A stretch of DNA of 64,000 nucleotides. Source: Candidatus Pantoea bituminis (GTDB lineage Bacteria > Pseudomonadota > Gammaproteobacteria > Enterobacterales > Enterobacteriaceae). The stretch is taken from positions 992,001 to 1,056,000 of the forward strand of contig NZ_JAGTWO010000004.1 in the NCBI RefSeq assembly GCF_018842675.1, in the 5' to 3' direction. The stretch's first letter is position 1; each line of letters opens with the position of its first letter. The position numbers and the translations under genes are program-made. Positions 57,391 through 64,000 of the stretch are shown in pieces. The notes beneath the pieces were generated by a model. It had not been told where the DNA came from, ran no database searches, and was given only the letters and a program-made list of their open reading frames with translations.

Positions 57391-59345
57391 TGCCAGAGAT
57401 TGGAAGTTTCCTGCTCTGTCTGGCTTTAGGCCTTTCTCTGCTGCTGAGCGTTTATCCTTTATGGGGTGCATTGCGTCAGGATGCCCGGCTGATGGCCATG
57501 GCGCGTCCGCTCTCTTACGGACTTTTTGCCGCTATCGCAGCGGCGTTTATGGTGCTGGTTTACGCCTTTATTGTTAACGACTTCACCGTCGGCTACGTGG
57601 CAACCAACTCCAATACGCTGCTGCCGGTCTACTACCGCATCGCCGCCACCTGGGGCGCACATGAAGGTTCGCTGCTGTTGTGGGTTTTACTGCTCAGCAC
57701 CTGGACATTAGCGGTTGCGCTGTTCAGTCGTGGCATGCCACAGGACGCGCTGGCGCGTGTACTGGCGGTGATGGGCATGATTAATCTTGGCTTCCTGCTG
57801 TTTATCATCCTGACTTCAAATCCGTTTACCCGCACGCTGCCAGACTTTCCGATTGATGGGCGCGATCTTAATCCGATGCTGCAGGATATCGGACTGATCT
57901 TCCATCCGCCGCTGCTCTATATGGGGTATGTCGGTTTCTCGGTGGCCTTTGCTTTCGCCATTGCTTCACTGATGGCAGGCAGACTCGATACCGCATGGGC
58001 GCGCTGGTCACGTCCATGGACCACTGCAGCGTGGGTGTTTCTGACTATTGGTATCGTACTCGGTTCTGCGTGGGCCTATTACGAACTTGGCTGGGGCGGT
58101 TGGTGGTTCTGGGATCCGGTTGAAAATGCCTCGTTTATGCCATGGCTGGCGGGCACGGCATTGATGCACTCGCTGGCGGTGACGGAGAAGCGTGGCACCT
58201 TTAAAGCCTGGACGGTATTGCTGGCAATCACGGCTTTTTCTCTTAGCCTACTGGGCACGTTTTTGGTGCGTTCGGGCGTACTGGTATCGGTTCACTCGTT
58301 TGCGTCCGATCCCGCGCGTGGCATGTTTATTCTCGCATTTTTGGTGATCGTGATCGGCAGTTCACTGCTGCTCTACGCAATCAAAGGTGGCCAGGTGCGC
58401 AGCCGGGTCCAAAACGAAGCCTGGTCCCGCGAATCCTTCTTGTTGGGGAACAACGTATTATTGATTGCAGCGATGCTGGTGGTATTGCTGGGCACGCTGT
58501 TACCGCTAGTTCACAAGCAGCTTGGCCTTGGCAGCATCTCAATCGGTGAACCCTTCTTCAACACAATGTTCACTTGGTTGATGGCACCTTTAGCGCTGAT
58601 GCTGGGCATCGGGCCGCTGGTGCGCTGGCGTCGTGATGAGCCACAGAAACTGGCGAAGCGACTGGCACTGGCGCTGATCGTGACGCTGGCTTTTTCAATC
58701 TTCATGCCGTGGTTATTACAAGATCGTATTGAAGCGATGACTGTTGTGGGTCTGCTGATGTCAGTATGGATTATTGTTCTGACGCTGATGGAACTGCATG
58801 AACGTGCTACGCATCGTCACCGCTTCTTTGCTGGGTTGCGCCATCTAACGCGCAGTCATTGGGGCATGGTACTGGGCCATTTAGGCGTAGGCGTCACGGT
58901 CATCGGCATTGCCTTTAGCACCCAATACAGCGTCGAGCGCGACGTGCGTATGAATGCTGGCGACAGCGTGGACATCCACAGTTATCACTTTATCTTCCGT
59001 GGCGTACAGAATCTTGAAGGGCCAAACTACAGCGGCGGCGTCGGAACCATCGAGGTTACGCGTAACGGCAAGCCGGAAGCGATGCTGCAGGCAGAAAAAC
59101 GTTTTTACACCGCTTCACGTAACATGATGACTGAAGCTGGCATTGACGGCGGCATGAGTCGCGATCTTTATGCCGCGTTAGGCGAACAGTTAGATGACGG
59201 TTCCTGGGCGCTGCGCATCTATTACAAACCCTTCGTGCGTTGGATTTGGTACGGCGGCGTGTTTATGGCGGTGGGCGGCCTGTTCTGCTTGTTTGATCCG
59301 CGCTATCGCTCGCGTAAAAAAGCCAAACGCGAGGAGCTGGCATGA
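57387..59345 (+). CDS. ccmF: CcmF, cytochrome c heme lyase
   Basis: Large integral membrane component (652 aa, about 15 helices) that ligates heme to apocytochrome c with CcmH and CcmI. The WWD loop is [20 protein letters not shown] at about 231-250; heme-associated histidines lie in [21 protein letters not shown] and [16 protein letters not shown]. Intact; it overlaps ccmE and ccmG by four bases each. Confidence 0.97.
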   Translation: MMPEIGSFLLCLALGLSLLLSVYPLWGALRQDARLMAMARPLSYGLFAAIAAAFMVLVYAFIVNDFTVGYVATNSNTLLPVYYRIAATWGAHEGSLLLWVLLLSTWTLAVALFSRGMPQDALARVLAVMGMINLGFLLFIILTSNPFTRTLPDFPIDGRDLNPMLQDIGLIFHPPLLYMGYVGFSVAFAFAIASLMAGRLDTAWARWSRPWTTAAWVFLTIGIVLGSAWAYYELGWGGWWFWDPVENASFMPWLAGTALMHSLAVTEKRGTFKAWTVLLAITAFSLSLLGTFLVRSGVLVSVHSFASDPARGMFILAFLVIVIGSSLLLYAIKGGQVRSRVQNEAWSRESFLLGNNVLLIAAMLVVLLGTLLPLVHKQLGLGSISIGEPFFNTMFTWLMAPLALMLGIGPLVRWRRDEPQKLAKRLALALIVTLAFSIFMPWLLQDRIEAMTVVGLLMSVWIIVLTLMELHERATHRHRFFAGLRHLTRSHWGMVLGHLGVGVTVIGIAFSTQYSVERDVRMNAGDSVDIHSYHFIFRGVQNLEGPNYSGGVGTIEVTRNGKPEAMLQAEKRFYTASRNMMTEAGIDGGMSRDLYAALGEQLDDGSWALRIYYKPFVRWIWYGGVFMAVGGLFCLFDPRYRSRKKAKREELA

Positions 59346-59899
59346 ACAAGAAAATCCTGTTTATTCCCTTAGTATTATTTCTGCTGCTGGCGGCTGCGCT
59401 GTTGTGGCAGCTGTCGAAAAACGCAGAGGGCGACGATCCTACTCGGCTGGAATCAGCTTTGATTGGCAAGCCGGTGCCGCTGTTCAAACTCGAAGCGCTC
59501 GACCAGCCAGGCAAGATGTATGACCAGCGCGTGCTAACGGATGGCAAGCCGATTCTGCTCAACGTCTGGGCAACATGGTGCCCAACCTGTCGCGCTGAGC
59601 ATCAATATTTGAATACGCTGGCGGAGCAGGGCATCCGCGTTGTTGGCCTGAACTACAAAGATGATCGCAACAAAGCGGTAACCTGGCTCAACACGTTGGG
59701 CAATCCCTACGCGCTGAGTTTGTATGATGGCAACGGTATGCTCGGTCTCGATCTTGGGGTGTATGGCGCGCCTGAAACCTTTCTTATTGACGGCAAAGGG
59801 ATCATTCGCTATCGCCACGCGGGTGATATGAACGATCGCGTCTGGCTGCAAGAAGTGAAGCCGCTGTGGATCAAATACAGCAAGGAGGCGGGAGTATGA
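59342..59899 (+). CDS. ccmG: CcmG (DsbE) thiol:disulfide oxidoreductase
   Basis: Membrane-tethered thioredoxin-like protein (185 aa) that reduces the apocytochrome c CXXCH cysteines or CcmH. An N-terminal helix (ILFIPLVLFLLLAAALLW) is followed by the active site NVWATWCPTCRAEH at about 75-88 and the cis-Pro and acidic segment YGAPETFLIDGKGIIRYRHA. Intact; four-base overlaps or near contacts with both neighbours. Confidence 0.96.
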   Translation: MNKKILFIPLVLFLLLAAALLWQLSKNAEGDDPTRLESALIGKPVPLFKLEALDQPGKMYDQRVLTDGKPILLNVWATWCPTCRAEHQYLNTLAEQGIRVVGLNYKDDRNKAVTWLNTLGNPYALSLYDGNGMLGLDLGVYGAPETFLIDGKGIIRYRHAGDMNDRVWLQEVKPLWIKYSKEAGV

Positions 59900-60360
59900 A
59901 ACGTCTCGTATTACTGATCTGCGGAATGTTATTTAGCATCAGCTTGTGGGCGGCTATTGATACCTACAAATTTGATTCTGTGGCGCAGGAAGAGCAATAC
60001 CGTGATTTAACCGCCTCGCTACGCTGCCCAAAATGTCAGAACAACAGCATTGGCGATTCAAACGCGATGATTGCTGCAGACATGCGTTTGAAGGTGTATG
60101 AGCTGATGAAGCAGGGACAAAGCCGTCAGCAGATTATTGATTACATGGTGGCGCGTTACGGCAACTTTGTGACCTATGAGCCGCCGGTCACGCCTTCAAC
60201 CCTTATTCTGTGGGTGGGGCCCGCACTGTTTGTGGTGCTGGGCGGATTAATGATTATTCTGCGCAGTCGCCAGCGCAATTCGCGCAGCGAAAGCGAACTG
60301 GACGAAAGCGAACAGCAGCGTCTTGACGCGATTTTGAAGTCAGACAGGAAGCCGCAATGA
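59896..60360 (+). CDS. ccmH: CcmH (CcmL type) thioredoxin-like maturation protein
   Basis: Periplasmic protein (154 aa) with a signal sequence (MKRLVLLICGMLFSISLWAA), the redox motif LRCPKCQNNSIGDSNA (about 42-57) and a C-terminal membrane helix (TLILWVGPALFVVLGGLMII). It is the short form; the TPR part that is fused in E. coli CcmH is encoded by the next gene. ATG 59896 overlaps the ccmG stop; a longer frame to 59866 lies inside ccmG. Confidence 0.94.
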   Translation: MKRLVLLICGMLFSISLWAAIDTYKFDSVAQEEQYRDLTASLRCPKCQNNSIGDSNAMIAADMRLKVYELMKQGQSRQQIIDYMVARYGNFVTYEPPVTPSTLILWVGPALFVVLGGLMIILRSRQRNSRSESELDESEQQRLDAILKSDRKPQ

Positions 60361-61568
60361 GTGCATTTTGGATCACCCTTTTACTGTTATTGCTGGCGGC
60401 GTGCGCGCTGTTTATCGGTGCCGGTTGGCGACAACGTCTGGCCAGTGATGGCGAACGCAATCAGCTGAACAAAGATTTTTACCAGCAGCGATTGGATGAG
60501 TTGGCTCAGGATGAAGCCCAAGGTGTGGTGGCCGAGCGGCCAGTAATGGAGCGCGAGCTGCAACAAACGCTGTTGACCGATATTCCAGATAACGATGCCG
60601 CACAGGCTCACAGCAGCAGCCGCTGGGTACTTTTACCGGGCGTGATAGTGCTGATTGCCGTGTCGCTGGGCACTTATCTGAAAACGGGTGGGCTGGCGCA
60701 GACAAGTGGATGGATGCAGGTAAAGCAAGCGTATCCCGCACTGCGCGCACGCGTCATGGATCCGCAAGCTCAGCCGCTTAGCATGGAGGAGCTGGCGCAA
60801 CTGCAACTAGGGCTGCGCAGTGCGTTGCAATCTGAACCTAATAATATGAATGATTGGGCCATGCTGGGCCGTCTCGGCATGGTGCTGAATAATGCCACTA
60901 CCGCCAGCCAGGCTTTTGAGCATGCTTTACAGCTCGCGCCTAATAATATCGATTTGAAACAAGACTATGCTGAGGTATTAACCCGCTCCAGCGATCCACA
61001 GGATAACCGTCAGGCGGGTTTAATTCTGCGCGATCTGCTTAAAGACGATCACAGTAATGTGCGTACGTTAAGCCTGCTGGCGTTTAATGCGTTTGAGCAG
61101 CAGCAATATGTTCAGGCGATTGGTGCCTGGCAAACTATGCTGAAATTGATACCGGCTGACGATCATCGTCGTACCATGATCGAACGCAGCATTGAACAAG
61201 CAAAAACGGACGCAGGACAGCAAAATATCCAACTGGCACTGACAGTTACTCTCTCTCCGCAGGCAGAAAAAATGTTACCGCAGGGCGGAGTCATGTATAT
61301 TTCTGTTTCTGACGGTGTTTCACCGGTGCCTGTGGCCGTTAAGCGTATGCCGCTAAGCCACTTCCCGTTATCGCTGACGCTGGATGACAGCAACGCTATG
61401 ATGCCAGATCGCCTGCTTTCGGCGCAGCATCAGGTGCAAGTTCGAGTGCGTATTTCCCGCGATGGCAGTGCCAATCCGCAGTCAGGTGATTGGTTTGGTC
61501 TGAGCGAGAAAACACCTTGGGACGGTCATCAGAACATGGCTGTGGAGATTAATCAGCAGCAGCCCTGA
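60357..61568 (+). CDS. ccmI: CcmI, TPR apocytochrome c chaperone
   Basis: 403-residue protein that presents apocytochrome c to CcmF. Two N-terminal helices (about 3-22 and 88-106) with a coiled region between them, then a periplasmic TPR domain (about 130-280: NDWAMLGRLGMVLNNATTAS, AFEHALQLAPNNIDLKQDYA, GAWQTMLKLIPADDHRRTMI) and a C-terminal beta domain. It overlaps ccmH by four bases and ends the ccm operon. Separate ccmH and ccmI genes, unlike E. coli, where they are fused. Confidence 0.92.
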   Translation: MSAFWITLLLLLLAACALFIGAGWRQRLASDGERNQLNKDFYQQRLDELAQDEAQGVVAERPVMERELQQTLLTDIPDNDAAQAHSSSRWVLLPGVIVLIAVSLGTYLKTGGLAQTSGWMQVKQAYPALRARVMDPQAQPLSMEELAQLQLGLRSALQSEPNNMNDWAMLGRLGMVLNNATTASQAFEHALQLAPNNIDLKQDYAEVLTRSSDPQDNRQAGLILRDLLKDDHSNVRTLSLLAFNAFEQQQYVQAIGAWQTMLKLIPADDHRRTMIERSIEQAKTDAGQQNIQLALTVTLSPQAEKMLPQGGVMYISVSDGVSPVPVAVKRMPLSHFPLSLTLDDSNAMMPDRLLSAQHQVQVRVRISRDGSANPQSGDWFGLSEKTPWDGHQNMAVEINQQQP

Positions 61569-61603
61569 AGCGATACATTTTTCATCCGCACAGGGAGATA
61601 AAA

Positions 61604-62371
61604 ATGGTTTACCGCCTGACCAGTTTGGTTTTGGCCAGTGTACTTCTGGTGGGTTGTGCCAGTTCAAAGCCGGATAACAACGATGAGCCTGCGCAGCGCA
61701 GCGATCCGTTTGAAGGCTTTAACCGCACGATGTTTAACTTTAATTACAACGTGCTGGATCCTTACGTCTTACGCCCTGTTGCGGTTGCCTGGCGTGATTA
61801 TGTGCCAGTGCCTGCGCGTACTGGATTAAGTAATTTCCTTGGTAACCTGGAAGAACCGGCTAGTATGGTCAACGCCATTTTGGTCGGCGAACCGCGCGAT
61901 GCAGGCATTCACTTTACCCGCTTCTTTCTGAACAGCGTGTTAGGTTTGGGTGGATTCATTGACGTAGCGGGCAAGGCGAACCCGGCGTTGGCGCGTGAAG
62001 AGCCGCACCGTTTCGGGACGACATTGGGTCGTTACGGCGTAGGTTATGGCCCGTATGTTGAGTTACCCGCTTACGGCAGCTTCACTATCCGTCAGGATGG
62101 TGGTGACTATGTTGATACGCTTTATCCGCTGCTGGGTTGGCTAACCTGGCCAATGTCGATCGGTAAGTGGACGCTGGAAGGTATTGAGACGCGCGCGCAG
62201 TTGCTGGATTCCGATGCAATTCTCAAGCAGCAAAATGATCCTTATGCCTTTATTCGTAACGCTTATTTCCAGCGCCATGATTTCCTGGCAAACGGTGGCA
62301 AGCTGAAACCGCAAGAGAACCCAAATGCAGCAGCGATTCAAGACGATTTAGGTGACATTGATTCGCAATAG
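61604..62371 (+). CDS. mlaA: MlaA (VacJ) outer-membrane lipoprotein
   Basis: Lipoprotein (255 aa) of the Mla pathway, which removes misplaced phospholipids from the outer leaflet of the outer membrane and passes them to MlaC. Signal peptide with lipobox LLVGC (Cys18). Family stretches are DPFEGFNRTMFNFNYNVLDP, LRPVAVAWRDYVPVPARTGL, FFLNSVLGLGGFIDVA, and YGPYVELPAYGSFTIRQDGG. An AGGGAG ribosome site precedes the ATG. Between mlaA and yfdC, adjacent in E. coli, stands the whole ccm operon. Confidence 0.97.
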   Translation: MVYRLTSLVLASVLLVGCASSKPDNNDEPAQRSDPFEGFNRTMFNFNYNVLDPYVLRPVAVAWRDYVPVPARTGLSNFLGNLEEPASMVNAILVGEPRDAGIHFTRFFLNSVLGLGGFIDVAGKANPALAREEPHRFGTTLGRYGVGYGPYVELPAYGSFTIRQDGGDYVDTLYPLLGWLTWPMSIGKWTLEGIETRAQLLDSDAILKQQNDPYAFIRNAYFQRHDFLANGGKLKPQENPNAAAIQDDLGDIDSQ

Positions 62372-62413
62372 GTTTATTCGCACGCGATGAATTGACCGTA
62401 AACGGTATTAAAT

Positions 62414-62444
62414 AAAAAGGCGACTTCATTGAGTCGCCTTTTTT
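62414..62444. terminator. Terminator between mlaA and fadL
   Basis: Stem AAGGCGACT/AGTCGCCTT (62417-62425 and 62432-62440) with six T's on the right and five A's on the left; bidirectional for the convergent pair. Confidence 0.93.
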
Positions 62445-62472
62445 GATCGCTTCTTTTGGATGAAGAAAGGTA

Positions 62473-63756
62473 TCAGAACTTATAGTTAAAGTTCGCACCA
62501 TACAGCCAGGCTTTACCTGAAGAATTAAAGGTATACGGCCCTTCTTTTACCGTGACGTGTTGGCCGTGCATGTAGGAAATACCGACGTCAACCGAGGCAT
62601 CTTCATTAAACGCGTAAGAAGTACCCGCGCTCAGCCACAGGCGATCCTGATCGGGAATGGAGATAGAACGCTTATCAGCCGGAACCGGGCTGTCATCAAA
62701 GGCGATACCGGTACGGAACGTCCAGTTCTCATCGTAGGTATAGGTTGTACCTAAAGCCAGGCGGTAGGCATCGCGGAAGCTCTCATCTTTATAAAAGAGT
62801 GTTTGACCGTTAGAGCCAGTGGCTTTCAACTCCTGGAATTGACTCCAGCTGGTATACGCCAGGCTGTAATGCACCGCCCACTGTGGCGCCACTTTATGCC
62901 AGCCCGAAAGCTCCCACATTTCAGGCAAATTCAAGGTTAACGCACCCGGAATCGTAGAGCCGCCTGTTGCGTAAGGCAGACCTAAATTACGCGCCTGATT
63001 CACAGCGTTAACGTAGGTTGGCAAGTCACTTTTGTAATCGCCATCAAAGTCGATTTTAACTTCTGAACGGTAGGTAAAGCCAAAGCGGTTATTTTGATCC
63101 AATTCATACAAAATACCGGCATTCCAGCCGTAACCCCATTCATCACCTTTCAGATGAGCAATTTGCGTATTTGCCGGCACGCCCAGCGCCGGGCCAGATT
63201 CACCGGCATAGCGTTCAATTTTTGCTTTGGCATAAACCGCATCAAAACCCACGCCGAAGCTGAAATGTTCATTTAAACGATACGCTGTACTGAGGTTGAA
63301 ATTGCCGGTCAACAAGTCCGTTTTACCGCCGTAAGCGCCTGCGGTGTATCCGTCATTGAATTCGGTCGCCAATCCATAATTAGAGGTTGCGGATGCGCCA
63401 ATCCACCATTGATCGTTAATGGGTTGTACGTAATGAATATTCGGCACCCATTGATTAGGGGCAATATTATTCGCATCCAGGCTGCGTCCGCTTTGACTGG
63501 TACCGCTGATGTTTACATCAGGTGCTATATAGACTGCGCCAATTGAAAAAGCGGGGCGATCCATAAGTGCCATAGTGGCCGGATTACGGCTGGCTGATGC
63601 GGCGGTATCACCCATTGCGCCTTCGCCAGAATATGCGCGTCCTAAACCAATAGAAGAAAACTCATTTAATTGAAATCCAGCTGCGTAAACGTGTGAAGAG
63701 ACGAGTGCTACTGCAGCCGCCACGGCTGACTTTGCAAACAGGTTTTTATGGTTCAT
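62473..63756 (-). CDS. fadL: FadL long-chain fatty acid outer-membrane transporter
   Basis: Fourteen-stranded outer-membrane barrel (427 aa) importing long-chain fatty acids. Signal peptide [20 protein letters not shown] ending in VYA, then the hatch domain start [20 protein letters not shown] with the NPA motif ([14 protein letters not shown]). The protein ends in Phe (GANFNYKF), as required for barrel assembly. In-frame codons upstream to 63843 exist, but ATG 63756 gives the proper signal peptide. Two FadR-like operators lie 90-125 bases upstream. Confidence 0.96.
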   Translation of the reverse strand: MNHKNLFAKSAVAAAVALVSSHVYAAGFQLNEFSSIGLGRAYSGEGAMGDTAASASRNPATMALMDRPAFSIGAVYIAPDVNISGTSQSGRSLDANNIAPNQWVPNIHYVQPINDQWWIGASATSNYGLATEFNDGYTAGAYGGKTDLLTGNFNLSTAYRLNEHFSFGVGFDAVYAKAKIERYAGESGPALGVPANTQIAHLKGDEWGYGWNAGILYELDQNNRFGFTYRSEVKIDFDGDYKSDLPTYVNAVNQARNLGLPYATGGSTIPGALTLNLPEMWELSGWHKVAPQWAVHYSLAYTSWSQFQELKATGSNGQTLFYKDESFRDAYRLALGTTYTYDENWTFRTGIAFDDSPVPADKRSISIPDQDRLWLSAGTSYAFNEDASVDVGISYMHGQHVTVKEGPYTFNSSGKAWLYGANFNYKF

Positions 63757-63843
63757 GACCACAACCTCATGTGAATTATTATTTAACGCTGTAAATTCGC
63801 GTAACAAGGGTCGGCGGATTCCAGGGTCTGACATAAAACGCAC

Positions 63844-63880
63844 TTATCAGACCAGTGCGGCAAGTATAGGTCTGACCTGT
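63844..63880. promoter_or_regulatory. Two FadR-like operators upstream of fadL
   Basis: TTATCAGACCAGTGC (63844-63858; reverse strand CACTGGTCTGATAA) and ATAGGTCTGACCTGT (63866-63880, perfect inner palindrome AGGTC-T-GACCT). Both fit the FadR consensus built on TGGTCYGACCA. E. coli fadL also has two FadR sites in its promoter-leader region. Fatty acyl-CoA would relieve the repression. Confidence 0.7.
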
Positions 63881-64000
63881 GTGTATGTTGCAATATTGTT
63901 TTTGAAATATTTCCAAATTGATCGATGGAATTTCGATCTACTTAACAAAACCAGAAATAACAGACGCAGCATAATCTCTCAAATTTGTTTTGGATCAAAT

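Noticed and set aside
1..64000. CRISPR arrays, rRNA genes, intact transposases, intact prophage
   Set aside because: No regularly spaced repeats, rRNA segments, transposase motifs or phage structural genes other than T6SS homologs were seen.

Overview
This window is an enterobacterial chromosome segment, most likely from Erwiniaceae and Pantoea-like. The basis is near-complete conservation of E. coli-type proteins (NupC, MntH, Glk, YpdA/B, AlaC, YfdC, MlaA, FadL), the E. coli-like gene order nupC-mntH-ypeC-glk-ypdBA-alaC and tRNA-Arg-yfdC-mlaA-fadL, plus a plant-associated indolepyruvate decarboxylase gene. The genus is an inference.

Layout. 1-11.6 kb is conserved core: partial nupC, mntH with an MntR box, ypeC, an aldo/keto reductase, ipdC, glk, the pyruvate-sensing pair ypdB/ypdA, a GNAT acetyltransferase, alaC and the 23-residue ypdK. 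11.8-22.4 kb is a variable stretch: an EmrAB-like efflux pump with a divergent IclR regulator, a Usp protein, small lipoproteins, an SMP-30-like lactonase, the YpdB-regulated transporter gene yhjX (with a recognisable YpdB box), an AriR/YmgB-like protein, a DMT exporter and an AraC regulator. 22.4-53.4 kb is a type VI secretion island: tssB-C-K-L-OmpA-hcp-H-I, a lipase (Tle3) module, PAAR, a membrane protein, tssM-A, a second PAAR effector with a putative immunity gene, tssF-G-J-E, accessory genes including a membrane-anchored GIY-YIG protein, and a vasL-type gene. The island ends at a truncated integrase gene and tRNA-Arg(CCT), which serves as an island integration site in relatives. 53.4-63.9 kb is core again: yfdC, the complete ccmABCDEFGHI cytochrome c maturation operon, mlaA and fadL with two FadR-like operators.

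Reading quality. About 28 genuine genes or gene ends are interrupted by a frameshift, and almost every one sits in a homopolymer run that appears one base too short. Restoring one base gives family-length proteins (YfdC 309 aa, CcmB 219 aa, IpdC 549 aa). This points to uncorrected long-read sequence, not to decay, so the split genes are given here as single loci spanning the frameshift.

How the genes work together. YpdA/YpdB sense pyruvate and should activate yhjX about 10 kb away; alaC, glk and ipdC act around the same metabolite pool. The T6SS genes encode a full contractile machine (sheath TssBC, baseplate TssEFGK, membrane complex TssJLM plus an OmpA-domain anchor, tube Hcp, tip VgrG/PAAR, unfoldase TssH, cap TssA). 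Two AT-rich cargo modules, a Tle3 lipase and a PAAR protein with a hydrophobic C-terminal hairpin, are inserted between the conserved genes.
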